From Sanghuangporus weigelae (taxonomy: Eukaryota; Basidiomycota; Agaricomycetes; Hymenochaetales; Hymenochaetaceae): a DNA stretch of 64,000 bases. How positions within the stretch are numbered: position 1 is the stretch's first letter; the number at the start of each line of letters is the position of its first letter. Below, piece after piece: positions 39,634-51,400 of the stretch. The DNA lies in assembly GCA_033182465.1 (NCBI GenBank), contig CP137322.1:1922001-1986000 (forward strand), given 5' to 3'. The notes under the pieces are model-generated. The model was not told the DNA's origin, ran no database searches, and saw only the letters and a program-made list of their open reading frames with translations. Position numbers and translations under genes: made by a program.

Positions 39634-42120
39634 GTGCTGATCCCGCTGATTCCGCCGATCAATCGGCATGTCCACCCGTCGACGTGTACGGTACGATTCT
39701 CCATCTTACATCGTATTCGCCGTCCTCTTCCTCACTTCGCGTCTATGCGGCCGGCACGGGAGGCACGGCTTGCGGCTATCATAAATGGTTTGGCCAGAAA
39801 AGCAAAGACAATATCAACCGTGAATGTTTTACGAGTTGTATGGTTATTCGTCATTGCCTGGTATGAACTCGGGGGATTCTATTGGAGCGTAGCGAAGTGT
39901 AGATGGCCTGATCAAGAGTTTATACACTCAGACGAGGCAGGGCGGACGGTAAGTCTCCCGGAAGAGACCTCTTCGTTTTCAGAAAGTTGACCTAGGCTGT
40001 TTATGCGTCGCTCGTCCAACCAATATGCATGGTTTCTTAACGAGTAGGAATCAATACGGCAGCCGGCCCACGTTTTGCTTATCGCAGATCCACAAGTCGT
40101 CGACTTGAACTCATACCCGGAGCGTGGATGGCTTCTCGGATTACTATCTCAGGTCATCATCGACCTTAATATGCGCAAAAATTGGAGCGCTATTCGACGA
40201 CTACTCCTAGAGAAGAATAATGGCAATGATGAAGCTGTTGTGTTCTTAGGTGATATGATGGATAATGGAAGGAACGTGTATAGTGATGAGGAGTGAGTTG
40301 GCTGCTTCGAATAATCCGATTCTGTGCGCCTCCTCCTTTTATTGCTGTATTATTTGATCCCTAGAGCAAGCTTTCTAGGCTTGTTCTCTATGGGAAATCT
40401 CTATAAGACATCTCACTTACACTTATAAACTTCTCCAGGTACCACGTATACTACGACCGTTTCAAATCCATCTTTTCAACGGATTCGTCAACAAAAGTTT
40501 ATTACATACCGGGAAATCATGACGTAGGGTAAGGCTCGCCTATATTATTTCGATGTTTGTCCGATTGACTTCCCATTCGTTCTGCTAGCCTGGGATCCTC
40601 TCGGACGTTCTCCCACCATGCAAAATCACGCTACATTAAACATTTTGGACCATTGAACTTTCAGGTATCGCTGGCGGACCACACTCTCGTAATGCTCGAT
40701 GCTCCTGGTCTGGTCGAGGAGGACTACCGACGTTCCTCAGCCGGTCAGAAGTTCGAACACTGGAAGCCACTGTATTCCGGCGCGATTGAATTTGTAAACA
40801 AATTCGCGAGCGGTAAGCTTTGCTTCCTGTACTCTTGCGAGGTGATCAGAGAGACCCACAGGTATTCATTCGTCAGTGGGAACAGAGGACCCTGTGGTCC
40901 TGTTCAGTCACATTCCGCTTTTCAGGCCTGATGCAGCCCCCTGTGGACCTTTACGAGAGCGGGGTACTATAAGGAGAGGGGTCGGCTTCGGGTATCAAAA
41001 TACTTTAGGGAGGCAGACGTCTGAATACATTCTCAAGAATATTCAACCAAACATAATCTTCAGGTAAGGTCTCGTCAATTAAACCATTTAAATAGCAAAA
41101 ACTTAAGGTCTGTCTGTGCTTAGCGGTGACGACCACGATTACTGTGAATACATGCATAGTATCTCGCTACTTTCCGAAGGTCCCGATCCAAATATTGAAC
41201 GTGTCCGGGAGGTCACCGTCAAATCCTTCTCCATGGCCATGGGCATCCACAACCCGGGCTTCCAGCTCCTATCGCTTGCAGAGCCTTCCTCCGTTGTGTC
41301 TGGAACACCATCGTATGCCGATTCGCCGTGCTTCCTACCCGACCAAATAGCTATCTACGTTAATGTTTACCTCCCTCTGTTCCTTCTCAGCCTCTGCGTA
41401 GTCGCGATCAGCACGTTGAGAAGATTTACCGAGGGAAAGAATCATGGTCGAACGTACAATCTCGATATCGATCCAAACGACGTATCCTTGATTCAATCAA
41501 GCCCCGAGGCAGACTATACTGGTGTATTAGGCTCAGCCCGTGTGCCAAACTCCGCGAGTCTTGGAAATGGAGGACTCGCCCCAACTTACCGTGCATCCAG
41601 TGCAACTTTCTCTGCTACACCAAAGACACCCGAATTCTCTACAACCTCAAATGGGAGAATGGCTACGCCGAGTCTACTGGTCGCACCACCGGCTGGTTTC
41701 GTTGTGACACCGGACGATGCTGAACAAGGCTATCTGCCCCATGTCGATGATGAAGATGACGAATCATATCAGACAAATCAACTGCATGATGGTGCATTAT
41801 TTGCACCTTTCTCTTTCTCTAGACCGCATCGGCCAAGGAGGCGTCTTGCATGGTCATGGACTTTTGTCCTCCGAAATAGACGAAGACGTGTAACAATCGG
41901 CGTTCCTATCTTCCTAGAGCGAGCTATTCTCGGAGTATCGAGACTTTGCAGGCAGCGGGATGCTAATGGAAGGATACCGAAGGCTCGAGGATTAGACAAG
42001 ACCGGTCGCCATGCAAAGAGACGAATGAGCGCTGTGATGGTCTTCACGGACGATGTATGGAGGACAGCTTGGCCTGTCGTGCTCTCGTTTATTATTATAA
42101 ATGTGTACATGTTAAGTTAG
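39634..42120 (+). CDS. Cdc1/PGAP5-type ER membrane metallophosphoesterase
   Basis: Calcineurin-like phosphoesterase of the Cdc1/Ted1/MPPE1 (PGAP5) family, ER/Golgi membrane proteins that trim ethanolamine phosphate from GPI anchors in a Mn-dependent way. Exons: 39634-39948, 40048-40292, 40439-40528, 40589-40812, 40862-41063, 41124-42120; 690 residues. Seen: an N-terminal membrane helix (VLRVVWLFVIAWYELGGF), metal motifs LLIADPQVVD (family D-x-Q variant), VVFLGDMMDNGR, YIPGNHDVG, LFSHIPLFRP and GDDHDYCEY, then two C-terminal helices (NVYLPLFLLSLCVVAISTL; VVLSFIIINVYML) around a long polar cytosolic stretch. The spacing D...GD..D..GNHD...H...GDDHD is diagnostic. An in-frame second Met at 39745 is an alternative start. 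The exon 5 acceptor is ambiguous by 15 bases (40861 or 40876), both in frame. tRNA-Arg follows 74 bases after the stop. Confidence 0.88.
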
Positions 42121-42194
42121 CAGAAATTTGATAACGTCGTCTGTATATGCTCTATAGGCGGAACTTAATCAAATGACGGCAACAATTTGCCGAT

Positions 42195-42276
42195 GGCCGA
42201 CTGGCGAAATGGTATCGCGTCTGACTACGATAATGCCGAAATCAGGAGATTGCAGGTTCGAGACCTGCGTCGGTCA
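42195..42276 (+). tRNA. tRNA-Arg(ACG): tRNA-Arg(ACG) with a 10-nt intron
   Basis: Full cloverleaf by eye: acceptor GGCCGAC (42195-42201) pairs with GTCGGTC (42269-42275, one G-U), D stem GCGA/TCGC, anticodon stem TCTGA/TCAGG, loop CTACGA+A with anticodon ACG at 42227-42229, T stem GCAGG/CCTGC around TTCGAGA, discriminator A at 42276. An intron of 10 bases (42231-42240) sits at the canonical position after base 37. The mature length is 72 without CCA. T-rich sequence from 42283 can serve as the RNA polymerase III terminator. ACG (read as ICG) decodes CGU/CGC/CGA. Confidence 0.93.
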
Positions 42277-42638
42277 TGTAATTTTGTGTTTTTTAGAATT
42301 ACTATTTATTCTATATCATCGCCCCTCGTTCAAGTGTAAAATATACCAGATCAGAAGATAAAATGTTATATTCTGTTGGATGTTATAAAGGTTGCGAGTG
42401 CACCTTAGGCGGGACGTAATCATAACATCTTGTACATTTAGACTGGTTCAAAGCTAGCTCCTTTGATCAAAGAGTCAAGGTCTCGTCGAAGCGCACATCT
42501 TCTAACGTGATCCTTGAATGGATATATAAAAGGTCCATGATAACACACAATCGGACTATTTAAATATACAAAAAGCTAATGGTGATGCGTTCTTGACCAT
42601 AAAGAAACTTCCTTGTGCATACTACATACTACTACATA
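42277..42638. other. Spacer between the tRNA and the BSD gene
   Basis: About 360 AT-rich bases forming the 3' flank of the minus-strand BSD gene and the tRNA terminator region. No gene seen. Confidence 0.5.
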
Positions 42639-44355
42639 TCATTCCCAATCACTATCGCCATCCTCTTCTTCCTTCTTCCCTGGTTCCGCCTTGGCATTCA
42701 AATCCGTATCCTTAGCATCCTTCTGCTCGTGCGCACCAGCCTTCGTCTTCGCCTCCGAAGAACTGGAAGGAGAGACGACATCATATCCATCACTGCTCTC
42801 TCTCGGACTCGTATTTGAAGGTGAGGTAACAAGAGATTCAGGATATGAGAGTGGCGTAGCTCCATTACCGCCTGGCTGAAGAGTATCGCGAGAACCGTGT
42901 TCAGCTTCTAACGAGCCCCTTGCAGATGCGGTAGGAGTGAAATCCTTGTGGGGTCCGACGGGTTCAGAAGGCGTAATGCTTTCATCATCATCGTCTTCCC
43001 AACTGAAGTCTTCTTCGATCCCTTCGTCGCCCGAAGCTGAAGAAAGAAATTTGTGAAAACTTAAGAAATAAGTAACGCGGATACTGACGTACCTGCCAAA
43101 AGAGCTTTGCGCTTCTTTTCGTCCTTCTCAATCTGATATACTCTGAAGAAGTACCGAGTCCAAAATGTTGCTGAGTCCAATGTCGACGGCACTGGAAGAA
43201 GAAAGGCGTGAATTAATAGAAGAAGCTTGAAAGGATAATCTTACCGAGTGCATCGCGCATTTTGCTCAAGACTTCGCCGTCCTCTACTTTCAATGCTTCT
43301 TTTGTACGTTCAGTCCACTCAGATGATTCGATTCCACCATCCTTTGACGATACCTCAGCACTTAACCAAGCTTCGTAAAGCTCCCTTGCGCTTTCTTCTT
43401 CCAGCGGATCTTTCTTGAGCGCCTCAGGATCTCGCTTTAGTTGGGAAAGCATAGCAGCTGCGCGGGAGCTGGCAATCCGTTGCTGTGCCTGCGCTGAGGT
43501 CTCACGGCCCTTCCCTTTGGCGCGTGAAGATACAGTAGATCGAAGTGAGGGTGGCATCACAACTACACCTGCACCCATGCCATCGAACACCACATCGGGC
43601 TCGCCGCCATCTTCATCGGGCGGAATAATACGCACGGCGTCCTTGAGGTACGCACCCGCCTCACGTAACAGTGTCTCACTGCGGTGCACGTACTCTTCAG
43701 CCTGTGCGCGAGTGACGCCTTGCACACGAGTGAACTCAGAACCAAGAGTCTCACGCAGATGTTGTATGTCTGCATATGCATGAGACGCAGGATCCTTCAG
43801 TGCCGCCGGTATCGTGCGTTCGAGGGTGGCGGAGATGTTGGGTGGAAAGGAGGATTGGACGCGAGACAGAAGGGTCTGAAATTGGAACGAGCCAGAAGAT
43901 GCGGCGGAGGGAGACGACGGCTGAGGAGTCGCCTCATCATCTTCTGGAGGTGGATTAGAGCTTGTGGCTTTCTCGGATGAGGAGGTATCCGGTTCTTGTG
44001 ACGATGTTGACGCTGTCGCACTTTCCGTGTTCGTAGTCTGCGCACTTGTTGCGTCTGTTGTGAGCTTCTCGATTTCCTTCTGCGCCTGAGCGACGACGGA
44101 AGAGAAGTCCTTTCGAGCTGTCTCAAAAGCCACTTGGCTCTATTATTCGAATAAATATGAGTATAGACACATGGTTACATGCAGCGACCGAGGCACCTGT
44201 TTCCTAAACCCGCCCCAGAGTTTGCCAAGCTGGCCGACAACCTGCGACACCTCCTCATTCAGCGATGGCTCGGTAGTAGTATTACTTGATTCCCCTGCTG
44301 TTTGTGGAGGCGTTGCCGTTGCTGTCCTAGACAATTCATAGTCAAAGAAGTTCAT
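42639..44355 (-). CDS. BSD-domain protein
   Basis: Exons on the minus strand: 44355-44197, 44139-43245, 43191-43093, 43036-42639; 516 residues. The BSD domain (found in TFIIH p62, synapse-associated and yeast Dos2-like proteins) is seen near residues 350-385: VPSTLDSATFWTRYFFRVYQ with the invariant FW pair, then an EKDEKKRKALL helix. N-terminal part: VSQVVGQLGKLWGGFRKQ and AFETARKDFSSVVAQAQKE, helical segments like those preceding BSD in SYAP1/Dos2-type proteins. The remainder is low-complexity Ser/Glu/Asp-rich. The tail ends DGDSDWE; many proteins of this group end in such an acidic Trp motif. Intron 1 has a GTGCCT donor, weaker than the others. The molecular role is not known from the sequence. 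Confidence 0.8.
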
Positions 44356-44526
44356 GGTAACTCGTAAAGTTGCGGATAGCTTCAAGTGTTTGTCTACATC
44401 CAGAAGTATGACGCTAATCATTTGCCTAATATGGTAATAATCAACAGATAAAGTCAGTGAATATGCCAGTAGAACTACACACGACATCTAAATACTAAAT
44501 CAGACAACTTAGGGCAAGGGCTTCTT

Positions 44527-46010
44527 TTATGCAGCGGCTGCTATGGGTTGAACACTCTGCAGTGTTTCCATTCCGCTCGCAACTGGAATATCTACCTTCG
44601 CATCTTTAGATTCAGGCTCTTCCGCTTCGCGACGCAGTTTGTCCGATCGGCATTCAGCAACAAAGTCCGTGAACATCTAAGGAGAAGCATGAGCATAAGC
44701 TGAGCGAAGACAGCGTTCAACGAGTGTTTACCTCAATGGTGTCAAGGGGTCCACCAGCGGATTCGGGATGGAACTGAACACCCCAAACCTTCTTTCCCGA
44801 TTCGGACGTGGACTTTATGCCCTCGACGGACGAGTCATTGCAATTAATGAAATACGGCTCCCAGCCAGCCGGAAAAGGGTCAGAAAGTGTGAGGGCATAT
44901 TGATGGTTTTGACTGTTCAGCATCATATTCAGTATGTAATTCTCATAGTAAGTATGGCTGGACTCACCTCGTCACGTAGACACGGCCAGCTTTGATGGAT
45001 CCAGATGACGCGAGAGCCAGGACAGGTTGATTATGCCCGCGATTTCCAAACGTCATTCGATATGCGTCAAGGCCGGCAGAGATACCAATAATTTGATGAC
45101 CCATGCAAATACCGAATATCGGACGATCCCACTCAGCTAATGTACGGCGAAGGTTCAATACAGCGTCCGTACATAATTTCGGATCACCAGGTCCATTGGT
45201 AAGGAACAGACCGTCGTACTTATCGCGAACGGTGTTGAAATCGAAGTTCCAAGGCAAAATCGTCAGAGCTGCATTCCGACGGACAAGTGAACGCAAGATG
45301 TTTGCTTTTGCACCGAAGTCCAACACAGCTATTTTCACGTCCCCATCCGGATTAAGCACATATGGCTTCTTCGTCGACACCTGATCAACGAGGTTCTCCT
45401 TGGAAGGATCCCAATACTCATGTGGAGCAGGAGGCGGAACAGAGGCGTCCTTGCCGATAGCCAATCGACCAAGTGTCGTTCCCTGATTCCGCAGGATAGT
45501 TGTGATTGCCCGAGTGTCCACACCAGAGATACCAGGAATGTCGTGACGATCACACCATGAAGAAAGCGATTCTACCGCAGACGCATGGCAATATTTCTCG
45601 GCGAGGTCCGCAACGACTACGCCCGCGCATTGAATCCTCTTGGATTCGAGAAGTACGCCGACATCACGGTGATCCGTAGGTGCATTATTCAATGGTACAC
45701 CGTAATTTCCTATTAGAGGTGTCGTGAAGACCAGGATCTGTCCACGGTATGATGGATCAGTCATAGATTCGGTATCTTAAAACGACAGTCAGAATGAACT
45801 GAATGATCAGCAAAGTGACTCTTAAATACATGAGGTGATAGATGTGGAGAAAACGGTCTCCCCCCAGATGCTGCGAGGCGCCCCAAAGGCCTTTCCGGCG
45901 AAGGATTCACCAGACTTCAGGTGAAGGACAGCAGGAAGCCGCATCCCGGGGGCATGCGTTACATATCCACGAAACAAGGCTGGCAGACGACAGATTGGAC
46001 GTGCAAACAT
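44527..46010 (-). CDS. CPA1: CPA1, carbamoyl phosphate synthase small (glutaminase) subunit
   Basis: Arginine-specific carbamoyl phosphate synthase small subunit: hydrolyses glutamine and passes ammonia to the large subunit for carbamoyl phosphate made for arginine. Exons on the minus strand: 46010-45830, 45775-44968, 44912-44732, 44676-44527; 439 residues, the usual length. Seen: an Arg-rich start without acidic residues (MFARPICRLPALFRGYV), typical of a mitochondrial targeting peptide; the small-subunit fold (LHLKSGESFAGKAFG, TDPSYRGQILVFTTPLIGNYG, VDTRAITTILR); and the class I glutaminase domain with LTNGPGDP, the nucleophile in FGICMGHQIIG, and the His-Glu pair in VQFHPESAGGP. An in-frame upstream ATG at 46154 would add 48 residues, but the targeting-like start at 46010 is preferred. 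I see no arginine attenuator peptide frame in the leader. Divergent from the nuclease gene. Confidence 0.95.
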
Positions 46011-46336
46011 GATCGCTATCAGGCCCTTATTGACTGAGGAGAGAGAAAACGAGGTCACTGAGATAACTGAGACGAAGTCAGCAAACACGTCGCTGGAATA
46101 AACGAGAAGCGTAAAGACACGTAACTCGTCCCTAGTGTTCTGCGTAAAAATCATTAACTTGAGCTATCCCAGCCCAGCTCTTTCGTGGTGAGTACTGCTT
46201 GATGTCAGGCACCTTAACGAGCCCAGAAAAAACTTTTAACATAGCTGCTTAGTAAGCAAGGTGATTCAGTTGCACGTGACCGAGTTTGGAGGTTCGACAG
46301 AAACTTTGCTGTTTTTGTTTGCCTGCATGTCACCGC
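46011..46336. promoter_or_regulatory. Shared divergent promoter of CPA1 and the XPG-type nuclease gene
   Basis: 326 bases separate the start codons of two divergently transcribed genes, so promoter elements of both must lie here. No clear TATA box is seen on either side, and I found no known operator. Confidence 0.5.
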
Positions 46337-48190
46337 ATGGGAGTGCAGGGATTAACCCCATTCCTTCAGCGATACTGGTAATCTAATGTGTTTTGTACAT
46401 GTACAAGTTTTTTGTTTACTTATGAGCCATTAGTCCTCGCGTCCTCAAGGTACTACCGCATCGTCTTCAGGGTTTTGATGGTAAAACAATTGTCCTGTAC
46501 GTCCTCGTCTAAACATAGATTGGATTCTTTTAAACACCTCCAACGCATCTATTTAGTGACGGTACTCTTTTAACGCACCGCTTTCACTACGCTCCCTCTC
46601 CATACGAATATCGACACATTTTGGGATGGTACAGAACTATTACCGAGCTACGAGACAATAATATCAATGCCATTTGCGTGTTCGACGGCGTCGGACGCTC
46701 GGATGCAAAGCTTCTCGAGGTATTTGCATACACTCTCCATGTATTCGTATTTATATCCGCTTTTAGAATGAAAGACGCCAGAATTCGCGACGTCTAGACC
46801 TTGCTCGATGGACCATGGAAGTCGAGCGATACGAGAGATTACGGGCGTTACAGAGTTTGATTGACGAGGCTAGATCGCTACCAATGGACCAGCGTATGAT
46901 GTCTATCGCCAAGCTTGAAGATATGCTTAGAAAAAGGCACGAGAAATCCGGGGAGACTGGTTCAATTCATCCAAACTTAGAGCTAGGGCAAAACATTGAT
47001 GGCATACCCGGCGCTTTGCAATCGTCCATAGATGAGTACGATATCAATATGCGACCAGAATATGAAGACGATGTCTTCGTTCCGCCCGATCTGAGCGAGA
47101 TTGAGAGCTTGTCTTTGGCTGACGAATCTGTCATCGAGGATCAGGACTTCTTATACCCAGACGAACGAACGCCTCTGTCGAACCAGTCCGATCTCTCTGA
47201 ACAGCTTGGTACAACGTACGAATCGCATAAAGTCTCATTCAAGAAAAGTCAGATTATTACGCTGCCCATCGACCCGTCGATCGTTTCCCCTGAAGAGGTC
47301 TCCGAGACCAGAAAGCAGTTGTCGCTCTCTTACGATGAAAACCTCCTTTGGAACAAGATCCCATCTTTAATCGCCCATACGCGCTCTCTGCGAACGCCTC
47401 CATTGCTAGTCAACGCTCTGCAACGTTGCAAGATTCTCTGTGAGAGTTACAAGAAACGGGCAAGTCCGCCTACAGAAGAAACATTTAAGGAATGCAGGTT
47501 GATACTCGAAGCGCTAGGGGTTCCATGCATTGAGTCGCGTGGTCAGTACGAGGCCGAGGGACTTGCAGCCGCACTGGTCAGGCGTGGACTGGCACATTTC
47601 GTCGCTAGCGAGGATACGGTATGTTCAAATACACTAAAGACAATTGCTGAGACTAATGCAAATCTTTAAAGGACGTACTTGTATATGGTGCACCTCTCTT
47701 GCGAAATGTCTCCTCTCGGAATGGTGCAATCATTTCCATCTCTAGCGAGGAAGTGCGCCGTGCTCTTTGCCTCTCGCGAGCAGCTTTTATGGACTTCGCG
47801 TTGCTTATCGGTACCGATTTTGTTCCTCGGCTACGCAACGTTGGTCCTGTACGCGCTTTGGGTTTCATCTACGAACATTCACGCATCGAGCGTGTCGTCG
47901 AACACGAGTCTCGATATGTTCCTGAGGACGTGCCAAGCTACCTCGAGAAAATTCGACAAGCTCGTAGTATTTTCGCAAAGTTGCCGCCTGTACCTCCTAA
48001 GCACAAGCTGCAGCCCGGCAAAGTCGACAAAGAGAGGGTCACCGAGCTACTAGACCAGTTCAGGCTGACACGAGCGGCACATGATGGTGACGGCGACCCT
48101 GAAGTGTCGTTTGGAGGTAACTACTTCGACGATAATCCTGCCGCAGAAGGAACAGCAAATACAGTATCCAGATTACGTTTCAGCAAATGA
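46337..48190 (+). CDS. XPG/FEN1-family structure-specific nuclease
   Basis: Exons: 46337-46377, 46434-46496, 46557-46719, 46767-47618, 47672-48190; 545 residues. The N-terminal XPG domain starts MGVQGLTPFLQRY, in which the Met-Gly start threads the active site in this family. It is followed by IVLDGTLLTHRFH (first metal Asp), RDNNINAICVFDG (second metal Asp) and a helical basic stretch. The XPG-I domain is in exons 4-5: QYEAEGLAAALVRRG, VASEDTDVLVYG (the Glu/Asp metal cluster) and FALLIGTDFVPRL, then the helix-hairpin-helix-like VGPVRALGFI. About 200 residues of acidic linker separate the two, longer than in FEN1 and closer to Rad2/XPG layout, but no PCNA box is seen at the C-terminus. It is neither clearly Rad2, Exo1, Fen1 nor Yen1; it is probably a fungal orphan subfamily acting on flap or branched DNA. 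Confidence 0.85.
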
Positions 48191-48484
48191 TCCGAGGTCG
48201 GTTTCATTATAATAATTTATATCAAAGAATATCGCTCTCGTACTTTGCACTCAGCTGTCCTACCTACAACCATCATCCATTTCAAGTGTTTTGCATCGCA
48301 TAGACATTTATTCGCGGGAAACAAAGCAATACATACAATTGTTGTGGAGTGTAACTATACTAGAAAGCATTAGCAGATGCGTGGATAACAATGTTGCGAG
48401 TAAGGCGAATGATGAACTTTATACGGGATATTGCGTGCCAAACGAAATTACGATCAAGTTGTAATTTAAGCAAGGAATTTCAAA
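48191..48484. other. Convergent 3' flank
   Basis: About 290 AT-rich bases between two converging genes, without a gene. Confidence 0.5.
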
Positions 48485-51400
48485 TTATATCCACAACTTT
48501 ATTTTCCGATGTGTACCTGCTCGCTTGTCCTTCGGGATGTTTGATTGGTTGTTACTATCCGAGTCTGATGAGGAAGATGAGGAATCGTCGTCGTCGCTAT
48601 CATTATCGTCAAGAACCTTAGCAGGTGTTTGTGAACTAAATCTTGTGGCCGGCGATAACGCAAAAGAAGACCTAGGCATGGACGCTGGAGAAAAGAGCTC
48701 TCGTCGACTAGCAATATTGTGCAGACTTCGAAGACCGACGATCGATGGACGCGAAGCATGATTCTGCGCTTGCTGCAGCAAAGGAGCGTTGTTACTATCG
48801 TCCGACCCTGAATCTTCTTCCGTTTCAAATGCTACGGGAGAACGGGGACGTGCTGTAGGTCTTGCATCCTTGTCAGGGATATACGGTAAAGACTTTCGAG
48901 AAGGTCGCTTCTGACCTACTTCAGAGTGTTCGACCTCTGTTATCGAGCCACTTTCGGTAGAAGCAGAATTTACGTGCGTTGGCGACTGTTGTGAGCCAGT
49001 TTTCTGCTGATTCCCGATGTCCTGACTTGACTGGCTCCGGTCAACATGCAATGTCTGAATCACAACTGGCGTAGGTGCCTTCGCTGTTTGTGATGGCTGT
49101 GATAGTGCTTTCTGCAAAGAGGGATGTGCAGCAGTCTCGGCCCCGGTTCCAGGCTTCTCTGCAGCGGTGGTTGCGCACGCAGTTTTCTTTGGAAGCGGAG
49201 CTTTCCCGCTATCACCAGCAAGGAGAGTGCTCTTTTCCTGAGTAGATACTTGCGTTGAAACTGTATGTGGCGTACCAGATTCTTCGGTGACGATCGGTTG
49301 AGATAGTTGAAGGGCCCTTGTGTGGCGCCGCTCCTTAACAGGTGTCGATTCGGTGAAGTTGAGATTACTGTAGCTAATGACATTCGCGTCGGCGTTTCTT
49401 CCATAGCGGTCCTTCATACGTTTGACCACTCCAGAAGATCCCCTTTCTGAAGAGGAAACAGTAGAATTCTGACTGAATGCAATGCTCTGCAAAGACGGCG
49501 GATGGGGAATAGTGTCATTAGCCTTATATTCTCCCTGAGACACAGGCTTTTTTGATGGAGGTACAGAGGCCGGTGAGGGATTTCGTTCCTCAGATTCCTT
49601 CGATGTTTCAGACACAGAGGTGCCTCCACCACCACCGCCTTCATCTGCTGTTTCATTCATCAAGCGGGCCGAAGCCAGTTGGTCATGTGTAATACCAAAT
49701 TCTCCGGTCACCGACGGTTTTGCAGAGTGTGTCTGTTGATTAGGTTTGCCTATGCTCGTCAAGAACAGTGTATCGTCCTCTTCCATGGCACGATCAACGG
49801 CAACATTCGCAACATGTTCGGTGGAGATGCTTTCTCCTCGAGCGTTCACGTCACTGAAGGAAGGTAACAGCGACGATGGCTGGGACTGTGTTTTGTCCGG
49901 AAGAATGTTCGTGTCTGGTTCGGTCGCCAAGATGTCCGACTTGGGTGACACTGAATTGTCCTCTCGTAATCCGGTAGGCTGCCGCGATGTGACCGTCGTC
50001 TTCGTCGGCGAGCGCGAGTCTCCAGAAAATGATCCAATTTCAGACATATAATTTGAGCCTTGAGCGGAGCCCACGTTCTCTGACCCACTGACACCCACAT
50101 CATCTTCGTTTTCTTCCTCAGTTGATGCAGACGATGGGGCATATCTGACCAACAGTCTATTTCGAGGGGCATTCTTATGATTTCTCCCTTCGTCCGATTC
50201 CCCTTCCTCCACGTCTGACATGAGCTTCTGCTTGTCTTCGTTGCCGTCGTCCTCCGACATAGTGATCTTTCGCCACGAAACGTTAGACTTTGGTATAAGA
50301 AGAGAGTCGATATCCATTGTGTCGTCGATGTTAAGACCGGCGATCACAAATGAAGATATAGGGTCACGGAGTGATGAAATAGTGTCGCCAGCCGCTCTTT
50401 CTTTTGTATTTGACGGTACATCACCGTCAGAATCAGAATCGGAATCACTACCGGAGTCTGAGCTGCTGTTTTCATCTCGTTCTCGTGTGGCATCGTGCGC
50501 TACGGACGAAGTGGACGGGAGAGAATCCGGAGCCACAGGCTGTCTTGTGTCCTTTGTCGATGGAACAGCTTCCTTTATAGCCGCTGTTAGTAGCTCAATA
50601 CTATCAGTAGCAGCCCTTGATGTGCTTGCACCTGACTTTGGTTGATCTACCGGCATTTTCGACTGCATTGCGATAGCAGTTTCTGTAGCATTTTGCTCTT
50701 CTGTTACACTAGAAGTCTGAACAAAAGCTCTCGATACGGGAACTGTTTTCACGACAGTCCTATCAGGAGGCGAGGCAGCTCGATCGGAATGTCCTTTCTG
50801 CAATGTGCCTTGAGCGAATCCGATTTGTTCTATTGAACGCTGACCGTCCTTTGTGCTCGATCTACTATCGTTAGGCGAGTCGAGATCTGCGATCGCTTTC
50901 GAAGAAACATTCTCAGATGCTTCACCAGACGGTGTAATGGACGACACTCCAGTAACCTTGCTCTTTTCCCTCCTTTTCCTTCTATTTGGAACTGGGAGCT
51001 TGTCTGCGCCCGCCGAGTCTGCACATGGACGTTCGGAGTCTATCTGATCGTTCGCAGCTGAAGATACGGTAGTTGTCACGGGCTCGGTCGAAGGAGTTTG
51101 TCTGGAGGATGCGCTTACGCGTTTTGCTAGAACTTTGGCAATCACGATGTCGAGAGCTTCGTCATAATGCGATTCTTCCTCTGGGGTTGGCTTATTCTTC
51201 TTTTTGGCTTTTGAAGGTTTGGACTTAGGGTCAGCAGAAGCAGCTGTGGACAAACTTTTAATGCCGATTTCCGCAAATAAACAAGACCACTTACTGTTTG
51301 AACAAACGGGCGAGATGGCACTTATTTCCCCCTCGTGTAGCACTGTCGTAACATCACCAGCTCCACTAGCAGTCTTGCGCTTCTTGGACTTTCCTGCTGG

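Noticed and set aside
46013-46154. N-terminal extension of CPA1 from the upstream in-frame ATG
   Set aside because: The sequence starting at 46010 already looks like a targeting peptide, and the extension contains acidic residues and no family conservation that I recall; kept only as a possible minor form.
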